Source: an uncultured Bacteroidales bacterium (GTDB lineage Bacteria > Bacteroidota > Bacteroidia > Bacteroidales > UBA932). Taken from it: a DNA stretch of 16,453 nucleotides. Of this stretch, positions 1 to 6,608 are shown piece by piece. The translations under genes and the position numbers were made by a program. The stretch spans positions 1 through 16,453 of the forward strand of contig CAMGTS010000007.1 of the NCBI GenBank assembly GCA_946062035.1. Direction: 5' to 3'. Position 1 is the first letter of the stretch, and the number at the start of each line of letters is the position of its first letter. The notes below the pieces were generated by a model that saw only the letters and a program-made list of their open reading frames with translations, had not been told where the DNA came from and did not search any database.

Positions 1-6
1 AACCAA

Positions 7-1368
7 ATGAACATCATCGACTTCAAAATAGGCGCCGAGATACTTCTTGGTGGAAAACATCCGATTATTGTACAGACAATGTGCAATACACATACAACGG
101 ATGTTGAGAAGTCTGTAGAGCAATGCCGACAGATGGCAAAGGCAGGAGCGGGTATGATAAGACTTACGACACAAGGCCTGCCCGAAGTTGAAGCCTTAAA
201 AGAGATAAAGAGAATTCTTCGGGCCGAGGGAATCAAGACTCCGCTTGTCGCCGATGTTCATTTTAATTCAAATGTGGCGATAGAGGCCGCAAAGGTCGCT
301 GACAAGGTAAGAATCAATCCGGGGAACTTCGCGGCAGTTCACAAAGACGCTGAGAATCAGTTCCGCAAGTTTATCGATGTCTGCAAAGAATACGGTACGG
401 CAATAAGGATAGGGCTTAATCACGGCTCGCTTGGAGAAGAGATCGTAAACAAGTTCGGCAATACCCCTCTCGGCATGAAAGAGGCCGTAATGCAATGGAT
501 AAAAATGTGCCGACAGCTTGACTTTGAGCGTGTGGCAGTCTCAATAAAAGCAAGCAACACTATAGTCATGAGCCAGGCATACCGCCTGCTCTATAAAGCG
601 ATGGAGGAAGACGGAATCATATACCCTATCCACCTCGGAGTGACCGAAGCGGGTAACGGTGACCAGGGAAGAATTAAATCCGCAGTAGGAATAGGTTCGC
701 TTCTAAAATCAGGAATAGGTGATACTATAAGAGTCTCACTCACAGAGAATCCCGTTAACGAAATACCGGCAGGACGCACTATGGCCGCCTATTTTGAAAG
801 TGGGGAATTCGCGGAGGTTCAGAAGATTGTTGATGCGCAAAGTTCTTGCGGCAACAGAGTGCCGGCAATAAAATACTCTGACCTTAAAATCAGCGGTAAC
901 ATTGAGAAAGAACCTGTCGAAGCATGGAGAGAATTCATTATCAAGGTGGCGTGTACGTTCGGCACAATGCTGCTCGACAAGGAGATAGACGACTACAGGA
1001 TTGAAGACGCTCCATATTCCGAAGCGGAACTCCGCACGCTTAATGAGGATATACAACAGGCGGCAAGACGTAAGTTTTCGCATCCTGAATATATCGCATG
1101 CCCTGGTTGCGGAAGAACCATGTACAACCTTGAAGAGACATTCAACGAGGTCAAACGTCGCACATCACACCTGAGCGGCGTAAAAATCGCCATCATGGGG
1201 TGCATTGTAAACGGCCCAGGAGAGATGGCGGATGCCGACTACGGATACGTTGGACAAGGTGGAGGTAAAGTCACCATCTACAAAGGGAAGGAACCTGTAT
1301 ACAAGGGAGTACCTGACAACGAGGCTATTGACCTGTTACTTAAATTGATACAAGAAACGCAAGGATAA
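7..1368 (+). CDS. ispG: 4-hydroxy-3-methylbut-2-enyl diphosphate synthase (IspG) with shortened insert domain
   Basis: IspG (GcpE) reductively opens MEcPP to HMBPP in the MEP pathway of isoprenoid synthesis, using a [4Fe-4S] cluster in the cytoplasm. The protein has 453 residues. An N-terminal TIM barrel runs to about residue 255 and includes LGGKHPI, RLTTQG, VADVHFN, RINPGNF, IKASNT and GVTEAG. The C-terminal cluster domain has Cys365, Cys368 (ACPGCGRT), Cys399 (IMGCIVNGPGE) and Glu406, the usual cluster ligands and catalytic Glu. Roughly 110 residues lie between barrel and cluster domain, against about 20 in the E. coli A-B enzyme and about 250 or more in the plant/Bacteroidota A-A*-B form. 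It therefore seems to keep only the last part of the A* domain. The start at 7 is the first ATG. The reading frame is open to the window edge (AAC CAA), so a start further upstream cannot be excluded. The 3' end overlaps the convergent exporter gene by 29 bp. Confidence 0.95.
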   Translation: MNIIDFKIGAEILLGGKHPIIVQTMCNTHTTDVEKSVEQCRQMAKAGAGMIRLTTQGLPEVEALKEIKRILRAEGIKTPLVADVHFNSNVAIEAAKVADKVRINPGNFAAVHKDAENQFRKFIDVCKEYGTAIRIGLNHGSLGEEIVNKFGNTPLGMKEAVMQWIKMCRQLDFERVAVSIKASNTIVMSQAYRLLYKAMEEDGIIYPIHLGVTEAGNGDQGRIKSAVGIGSLLKSGIGDTIRVSLTENPVNEIPAGRTMAAYFESGEFAEVQKIVDAQSSCGNRVPAIKYSDLKISGNIEKEPVEAWREFIIKVACTFGTMLLDKEIDDYRIEDAPYSEAELRTLNEDIQQAARRKFSHPEYIACPGCGRTMYNLEETFNEVKRRTSHLSGVKIAIMGCIVNGPGEMADADYGYVGQGGGKVTIYKGKEPVYKGVPDNEAIDLLLKLIQETQG

Positions 1369-1975
1369 ACGGAACGAGTATATTAATCACAATTCCGCTG
1401 TACATCGTTAGCGCAAAAGCGTTGTTGCCGCAGCACTTCAGTATTATCGGCATTGTCGTATCGGTAACAGTGACACCGCCGCTCGCTATCAAGGAGTGCG
1501 CTCCGAAGTATTTAGAAATCAGAGGTCCGAAAAGAATAGTCAGCAGCTCTCTAAAAAGATTAGACAGCAGGGCGATGGAGCCGATTTGTGCGCCCCATGC
1601 CTCCGTAAGCAATATACCGGAAAGCGAATAATATCCTAATGCGGAATTGACCGTCACAGTACTCTTTAACGAGAGATCGAACCCTTTAAGCAAGCCGGTT
1701 ACGCTCATTATATAATACACTATTATCGTAGCGACCGAAGTTCCGACAATAGTCAGGAACGGCCCTATCAAAGCTCTTTTAGGCAAGCCCTTGATTATCT
1801 GAACTATAGATTCATCTACGCCTATACTTACCCCCACAAAGAACATAAGCACATAAAGCAGATAGTTGGAAATGGTGCCGAAATCAAAAGCAAGGACAGA
1901 GTGAGGCAGGATAGAGAAAAATGCAAGGACGACACCTACGACAAAACACCCTAAAAGCGTAATACTTACTTTCAT
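1340..1975 (-). CDS. lysO: LysO-family lysine exporter, large (C-terminal) part
   Basis: This 211-residue hydrophobic protein corresponds to the C-terminal two thirds of the E. coli L-lysine exporter LysO (YbjE, DUF340). Family signatures are GYYSLSGILLTEAWG at about 114-128, SNLFRELL at 138-145, and the GGVTVTDTTMPII block near 166-178, whose Asp172 sits where LysO has a conserved Asp. Around five to six membrane segments are visible. The protein would act in the inner membrane, exporting lysine or related toxic amino acids. The start ATG (1973-1975, complement) lies 2 nt after the stop of the small-subunit gene, so the two are co-transcribed and presumably assemble together. Its 3' end overlaps ispG on the opposite strand. 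Recognition of the family is firm. The substrate is inferred from E. coli. Confidence 0.88.
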   Translation of the reverse strand: MKVSITLLGCFVVGVVLAFFSILPHSVLAFDFGTISNYLLYVLMFFVGVSIGVDESIVQIIKGLPKRALIGPFLTIVGTSVATIIVYYIMSVTGLLKGFDLSLKSTVTVNSALGYYSLSGILLTEAWGAQIGSIALLSNLFRELLTILFGPLISKYFGAHSLIASGGVTVTDTTMPIILKCCGNNAFALTMYSGIVINILVPFILAFLVSI

Positions 1976-1977
1976 AA

Positions 1978-2244
1978 CTACTTCCCTTTAGACATCCATT
2001 TGGAAAACACGACAGCAAGAATTATCGAACCCGCCATCGCCGCAAGTGCAAGTAATAATGAGACCACTCCCAAAGAGGAGAGGTTCCCCATTATATGGTC
2101 ATCGAGACCCACTTTAAGTACCATCGCGAAAAGAAGTGCGCAACAAGAGATCAATATTACAAGTGATACGGAGAACTTGATCTTTTTTCTGAACAAGCGT
2201 CCGATTATCACTCCAAGTATCATTATACCAAGCGCTATTAACAT
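1978..2244 (-). CDS. LysO-family transporter, small (N-terminal) part
   Basis: This 88-residue protein is nearly all membrane. Three hydrophobic segments lie at about 2-16, 24-43 and 59-80, with basic loops (RLFRKKIK at 16-23) and a Lys-rich end. It matches the N-terminal portion that is fused to the transport core in the single-chain LysO of proteobacteria. As a separate small gene just upstream of the large part, it probably forms the other half of the exporter. The start at 2244 is supported by the consensus promoter just upstream (-7 box at 2272-2279), which would place transcription initiation about 20 nt before the ATG. The sequence itself has few diagnostic residues, so the assignment rests mostly on size, topology and position. 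Confidence 0.8.
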   Translation of the reverse strand: MLIALGIMILGVIIGRLFRKKIKFSVSLVILISCCALLFAMVLKVGLDDHIMGNLSSLGVVSLLLALAAMAGSIILAVVFSKWMSKGK

Positions 2245-2406
2245 CAGTCTAAAAATATTATTCCTTTAGTGCAAAAATACATTGATTTCTATTTACTGCA
2301 AAAGTCAATATTTTATTAAATAAGAGAACAGCCAAGAGATGGGCAATGTTGGATAATTCCTAAATTAATTGTAGTCTTGAACTCGTTTTTTCAAACAGAC
2401 ACAAAT
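2245..2406. other. AT-rich divergent intergenic region
   Basis: This 162-bp gap separates the leftward exporter operon from the rightward ADP-ribosylglycohydrolase gene. It contains the leftward promoter at 2272-2302. No rightward match to TTTG-N19-TAnnTTTG was found for the downstream gene, which may use a weak or regulated promoter. No convincing hairpin or small gene was seen. Confidence 0.6.
2272..2302 (-). promoter_or_regulatory. Bacteroidota-type promoter of the LysO exporter operon
   Basis: Read on the minus strand, TTTG (2299-2302) is followed by exactly 19 nt and then TATTTTTG (2272-2279). This is a full match to the Bacteroidota primary sigma consensus TTTG-N19-TAnnTTTG. Transcription would start near 2265, about 20 nt before the small-subunit ATG at 2244. 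Confidence 0.8.
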
Positions 2407-3582
2407 ATGTTAGGGGCAATTATCGGTGACATAGTAGGTAGTCGTTGGGAGTTCAATCCTACAAATGACTACAACTTTAAACTCTTTTCTGACAAGAACA
2501 GCTATACTGATGACACCATCTGTACAGTTGCAGTAGCAGACGCATTGCTGCATGATTCTGATGATTTCGGGGCATACATTCACAAATGGTGTCGCAAGTA
2601 TCCTCATCCAATGGGCGGTTATGGAGGTAGTTTCGTTAAATGGATAATGAGCGATAATCCGCAACCATACGGCAGTTATGGAAATGGTTCAGCAATGCGT
2701 GTAAGTCCTATAGGGTGGTGGCTTTCCTACGATATATGGGAAACGTCCGCAAAGTCGGCCGCCTGTACGCATAACCACGAAGAAGGCATTAGAGGGGCAC
2801 AAGCTGTAGTATGGGCTATGGCTGATGCAAAAGAGCTTCGAAATACCTATGGTAACAAACTAACTAGTGAGATATTATTAAAGAAAGGTCTGGCTCATGG
2901 AGTTGGTATTTATGAGGAATTTCCACAAAACTTTAAAATTAACCTCAATAAATGTCGGAACAGATTTGATGTAACATGCCAAGGTACAGTACCTGTAGCA
3001 TTATGGATAGTGCTTCATAGCAAGAGTTTTGAGGATGCAATCCGTCAGGCAGTCAGCCTTGGGGCAGATGCAGACACACTTGGTGCCATCGTTGGCAGTA
3101 TTGCAGAACGATTGTGGGGCATACCAGAGTGGATGAAGAAAAAAGCTCTATCGTATTTACCACGTGATATTAAAAACGTTGTAAAGGAATTTCATAAACG
3201 TACTATAAGACTTCGTCAATTGTCAAAACGTTGCCAATACTATGTCTTTGATGATTTTGTCCATCTCAGCGATGAAGACAAAGAAGCCTGTGATATAGAA
3301 CGAGAATGGACTCACTACTTGGCTCGAAGCTATGCACATGCCAAATTGATCAAGGAAGAAATGACAAAGCGTTTTCCCATAGCAGATTGGCAGAATGTAG
3401 CTGACGATTATGATCTTCCAGTATCTCTTGTAGGTACTATCGCAAAACATATCTTAACTCCAAAACATAAATCATTGAAGAGCGTAATTAAGTTTCTTGA
3501 AGCCCATTATTCAATAAGGAAACCACTAACTGCCAAGAAGAAAGAAAAGAAGGAAAAATTCCTAACTTTAAACCGCATATAA
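2407..3582 (+). CDS. ADP-ribosylglycohydrolase (DraG/ARH)-family protein with C-terminal extension
   Basis: The DraG/ARH family removes ADP-ribose from proteins or small molecules using two divalent metal ions. The N-terminal domain (about 1-250) shows MLGAIIGDIVGSRWEF, the metal-binding TDDT at 34-37, GNGSAM at 92-97, HNHEEGIRGA at 122-131, and the second metal motif GADADT at 219-224 (Asp221, Asp223, Thr224). The more usual form is GGDTDT, so the acidic pair and the Thr are kept. Residues 260-391 form a charged helical extension, with HLSDEDKE and a Lys-rich tail, that I do not recognise. I chose ATG 2407 because family members begin at MxGAIxGD. A TTG at 2377 would add ten unlikely residues. 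Base content is lower in GC than the neighbours (60 of 180 bases in three sampled lines, about 33%), which suggests later acquisition. It ends 10 bp before the peptidase gene. The physiological substrate is unknown. Confidence 0.88.
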   Translation: MLGAIIGDIVGSRWEFNPTNDYNFKLFSDKNSYTDDTICTVAVADALLHDSDDFGAYIHKWCRKYPHPMGGYGGSFVKWIMSDNPQPYGSYGNGSAMRVSPIGWWLSYDIWETSAKSAACTHNHEEGIRGAQAVVWAMADAKELRNTYGNKLTSEILLKKGLAHGVGIYEEFPQNFKINLNKCRNRFDVTCQGTVPVALWIVLHSKSFEDAIRQAVSLGADADTLGAIVGSIAERLWGIPEWMKKKALSYLPRDIKNVVKEFHKRTIRLRQLSKRCQYYVFDDFVHLSDEDKEACDIEREWTHYLARSYAHAKLIKEEMTKRFPIADWQNVADDYDLPVSLVGTIAKHILTPKHKSLKSVIKFLEAHYSIRKPLTAKKKEKKEKFLTLNRI

Positions 3583-3592
3583 ATCATTCACT

Positions 3593-5227
3593 ATGAACTA
3601 CACCAAAACTATCAGGAGAGCGATGGGCGGTATCGCCTTGATTTCGGCTCTCTTATTCGCGACAAATTCATACTCACAACCATTTGCGGATCATTACAAT
3701 TATTCGGATGAAGACGGTCACTCCGAGAGCTGCACATCCATTGTAGTCAGCAAGGGGGCGAGTTCCGACGGTTCGGTAATGACAGCCCACTCTTGCGATT
3801 CAAACTACAGGACATGGCTGACTATCGAACCTCCTAAGACATATAAAGACGGAAAAGATATTATCAAATGGGGGCTTCTGCATACGGAAGAGCCTTACGA
3901 TATACGCAGGGTATCTGAGAAAGGGAGTATCCCTGCAAAGGCGGGAGAAACTTTCAGATTTCTGAACGTAGCGTATCCGTGTCTCAACGAAAAACAGCTT
4001 GCCATTGGAGAGACCACTACTGAAGGCAAGAGAGAATTGGTCAACGATAAAGGGCTTTTCCTGATAGAGGAATTGGAAAGAGTCGCTTTAGAAAGATGCG
4101 ACAACGCCCGTGATGCGATCAGGCTGATGGGTTCACTTGCGGAAGAATATGGTTATGGAGATTGGGGAGAGTGCCTGACAGTCATTGACAAAAACGAAGC
4201 GTGGTTTTTCGAAATCTACGGAACAGGCAAGAGCGGCAAGAAACCGGGAGCAATGTGGGTGGCGCAGAGAATCCCTGAGGGAGAAGTAGGTGTTTCCGCC
4301 AATGTTCCGAAAATAGGCGTGGTCGAGTTCGACAAACCTGAAAAGTTCATGTACTCCAAAGACCTGAAAGAGAGAGCTAAAGAACTTAAGATTTGGGATG
4401 GTAAGAGTGAATTCAAGTTCTATCCTATGGTTACAACCTACGGTAAGAACTTCATGTGGCGAGAGTATATGGTTCTTAGCAAACTTGCTCCGAGTCTCGG
4501 CCTTAAATATACTGACGATGAGATGCCGTTCTCAGTAGTCCCGGATGAAAAAGTCACCCCTGAGAGAATGTTCGCTTTCTACAGAGAGACCTTTGCCGGA
4601 ACAGAATTCGACCCTATAAAAGACTTGAAGATTGCTGTCAAAAGACGCAATTCTGATATAACCGACACTATCGCTCCGATAAGTCCTTTCATGCCGAACA
4701 ATGTCCGCACACTTCTAAATACTTTGAAACCTGATGTTGCTCCGAGAATCAGGACAATCGCGGTTATCCAGTGCTCATACTCTCATGTATTGAGACTCCG
4801 CAACTGGCTTCCGGACGAAATAGGAGGTGTCGCTTATTTCTCTTTCGACAATCCTGCCCAAAGCCCGAGAATCCCTATTTATGCAGGGCAGACTGAGCTT
4901 CCTGACGGGTTTGGAGTCTGCGGGCAGCACCGCTACCGTAAGGATGCCGCTATATGGGATTTCAGAGAGACCAACCGCCTCGCTACAGTATGTTGGGACA
5001 GATCTGAAAAGCTTATCAATGAAGCTGTTGCAAGCTATGAAAAAGAAATGATGGAGCAGACGGCAGAACTCGAAAAGAAAGCCGCCGAACTTATCAAAGA
5101 AGGTAAAAAGGATGAAGCCGTAAAGATGCTCAACGACTACTGCAAGAAAACTTCAGCGTCTCAGAGATACACATGGCGTGAAGATCTCAAGGCAAAGATC
5201 ATGATGTATCTTGTCAGAAGTCTGTAA
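3593..5227 (+). CDS. Secreted C69-family dipeptidase (N-terminal nucleophile)
   Basis: C69 peptidases (PepD family) are Ntn hydrolases that cleave dipeptides or small peptides with a cysteine freed by autoprocessing. The 544-residue product begins with a signal peptide: basic MNYTKTIRR, hydrophobic 10-23, and likely cleavage after SYS at residue 28. The first Cys after it, Cys47 in ESCTSIVVSKGASSDGS, matches the family's catalytic CT(S/T) start of the mature chain, so residues 29-46 would be a short propeptide. Other typical blocks are GLLHTEEPY, AIGETTT, YGYGDWGECLTVID and EAWFFEIYGTG. A charged helical stretch (about 480-530) ends the protein. Location would be periplasm or outer surface, with a role in peptide scavenging. 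The start follows the preceding stop by 10 bp, so read-through from the ADP-ribosylglycohydrolase gene is likely. No separate promoter was recognised. Confidence 0.9.
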   Translation: MNYTKTIRRAMGGIALISALLFATNSYSQPFADHYNYSDEDGHSESCTSIVVSKGASSDGSVMTAHSCDSNYRTWLTIEPPKTYKDGKDIIKWGLLHTEEPYDIRRVSEKGSIPAKAGETFRFLNVAYPCLNEKQLAIGETTTEGKRELVNDKGLFLIEELERVALERCDNARDAIRLMGSLAEEYGYGDWGECLTVIDKNEAWFFEIYGTGKSGKKPGAMWVAQRIPEGEVGVSANVPKIGVVEFDKPEKFMYSKDLKERAKELKIWDGKSEFKFYPMVTTYGKNFMWREYMVLSKLAPSLGLKYTDDEMPFSVVPDEKVTPERMFAFYRETFAGTEFDPIKDLKIAVKRRNSDITDTIAPISPFMPNNVRTLLNTLKPDVAPRIRTIAVIQCSYSHVLRLRNWLPDEIGGVAYFSFDNPAQSPRIPIYAGQTELPDGFGVCGQHRYRKDAAIWDFRETNRLATVCWDRSEKLINEAVASYEKEMMEQTAELEKKAAELIKEGKKDEAVKMLNDYCKKTSASQRYTWREDLKAKIMMYLVRSL

Positions 5228-5530
5228 CTGGCGTCGTATTTACGGTGCTGTTAAGTATAATGATGAGTGGAGAGCCTGCATAATAGAGACTAAATAAACT
5301 TCAAAGAATCAATATCAGTTGTAATGCAAATAAGTATTACTATTGCTATCGGTTACATAATCGGAGGAAAACGATAGAAACTGATTTTTTCCACACCAGA
5401 AGACAACATCTTTGACCTTTTGTGAAGTGTTGATCTCAATGATTGACTCTGCAACCTGTTAAATTTTACCGAATATGCTTGCCGTAAACCTTTTTATAGG
5501 TATTTTTACACGGCATAAGCAACCTCAGAA
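5228..5530. other. Intergenic region upstream of carA
   Basis: This 303-bp stretch has no credible gene. CTATCG (5346-5351) and CGATAG (5372-5377) could form a 6-bp hairpin with a 20-nt loop, and a run of six T follows at 5385-5390. That is a weak candidate for the terminator of the peptidase transcript. The last 55 bases hold the inverted repeat and the possible carA promoter described separately. No known riboswitch or pyrimidine attenuator was recognised. Confidence 0.5.
5477..5520 (+). promoter_or_regulatory. Possible carA promoter overlapping an imperfect inverted repeat
   Basis: GCTTGCCGT (5477-5485) is repeated inverted as ACGGCATAAGC (5510-5520), with a 2-nt bulge, and ends 10 nt before the carA ATG. 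Within it, CTTG (5478-5481), 19 nt and TATTTTTA (5501-5508) match the Bacteroidota promoter with one mismatch in each box. The repeat would thus frame the promoter like an operator, or form a hairpin in a longer leader. Evidence is only the pattern. Confidence 0.35.
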
Positions 5531-6604
5531 ATGAAGCAATCAGATAAAATAAAACTTGTATTGGAGAATGGCCTTGAGTTTCAAGGCTATTCTTTTGGAT
5601 ACCGCTCCGAAGCGGATGGAGAAGTAGTTTTCAATACCGCGATGGTAGGATATCCCGAAAGCCTTACCGACCCTTCCTATTCAGGACAGATTCTCTGCAT
5701 CACCTATCCCATCATAGGCAACTACGGAATACCGGGAGACAAGTTGGAAAATGGCGTATCGAAAGTGTTCGAATCAGAGAAAATTCATGTAAGAGCACTT
5801 GTAATTTCTTACTATTCAGAAGACTACAGCCATTGGGATTCTGTCATGTCATTGGACAGCTGGCTGAAAGAGCATAAGATTCCTGGGATATACGGAGTCG
5901 ATACCCGCGAACTTACAAAAGTCCTGAGGGAAAAAGGCGCTATGCTCGGAAGGATTATCCCTGCCGACAAAGAATGCGTTTTGCCTATTCCCGACCCTAA
6001 TCTTGACAATCAGGTCGCCATCACGAGCTGCAAAGAAGTCGTAAGGTACGGCAGCGGAAAGAAAAAGGTAGTATTGGTCGATTGCGGAGTCAAGAACAAT
6101 ATCCTCAGATGTCTGATAAGAAGGAATGTAGAAGTCATCAGAGTTCCGTGGAACTATGATTTCAATCAATTGGACTGGGACGGACTGTTTATCTCCAACG
6201 GCCCGGGCAATCCTGCGCTCTGTGATGAAGCCGTTGAGCATCTTAAGGTTGCGCTTCAAGGGGATAAGCCTGTGTTCGGAATATGCATGGGCAACCAGCT
6301 TATGGCAAGAGCCGCAGGAGCCAAGACATTCAAACTCAAATACGGCCATCGCAGCCACAATCAGCCTGTGCGTCTGATTGGTACGGAAAAATGCTTTATC
6401 ACCTCACAGAACCACGGATTTGCGGTTGATGACAGCACTCTCGGAGCAGATTGGGAGCCTCTGTTCGTCAATATGAACGACGGAACAAATGAGGGCATAA
6501 AACATAAGACAAAACCGTTCTTCTCAGCCCAGTTCCACCCTGAGGCGACAAGCGGCCCTACAGACACAGAGTTTTTATTCGATAAGTTCGTCAATCTACT
6601 TTAG
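5531..6604 (+). CDS. carA: Carbamoyl phosphate synthase small (glutaminase) subunit
   Basis: CarA hydrolyses glutamine and channels ammonia to CarB for carbamoyl phosphate, the shared precursor of pyrimidines and arginine. Its length of 357 residues is normal. The N-terminal CPSase small-chain domain has FNTAMVGYPESLTDPSY (34-50), TYPIIGNYG and GIYGVDTRELT (119-129). The C-terminal class I glutaminase domain has ISNGPGNP (221-228), the nucleophile Cys252 in GICMGNQ, and His336 and Glu338 in AQFHPEA, so the triad is complete. GNQ replaces the more common GHQ after the nucleophile. That His is not part of the triad, so activity is expected. The gene sits 4 bp before carB, as expected for a two-gene operon. 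The start ATG matches family N-termini and follows the possible promoter at 5477-5520. Confidence 0.97.
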   Translation: MKQSDKIKLVLENGLEFQGYSFGYRSEADGEVVFNTAMVGYPESLTDPSYSGQILCITYPIIGNYGIPGDKLENGVSKVFESEKIHVRALVISYYSEDYSHWDSVMSLDSWLKEHKIPGIYGVDTRELTKVLREKGAMLGRIIPADKECVLPIPDPNLDNQVAITSCKEVVRYGSGKKKVVLVDCGVKNNILRCLIRRNVEVIRVPWNYDFNQLDWDGLFISNGPGNPALCDEAVEHLKVALQGDKPVFGICMGNQLMARAAGAKTFKLKYGHRSHNQPVRLIGTEKCFITSQNHGFAVDDSTLGADWEPLFVNMNDGTNEGIKHKTKPFFSAQFHPEATSGPTDTEFLFDKFVNLL

Positions 6605-6608
6605 ACCT

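Noticed and set aside
736..1083. Antisense open frames within ispG, carB, the Hdr genes and others
   Set aside because: They mirror the codon pattern of the sense gene, contain no recognisable domain, and overlap strongly conserved proteins.
2377..2406. Ten-residue extension of the ADP-ribosylglycohydrolase from a TTG start
   Set aside because: Family proteins begin at MxGAIxGD, which starts exactly at ATG 2407. The extra residues show no conserved feature.
5346..5390. Rho-independent terminator after the C69 peptidase gene
   Set aside because: The stem is only 6 bp with a 20-nt loop, and the T-run begins 8 bases after the stem, so it is too weak to call.
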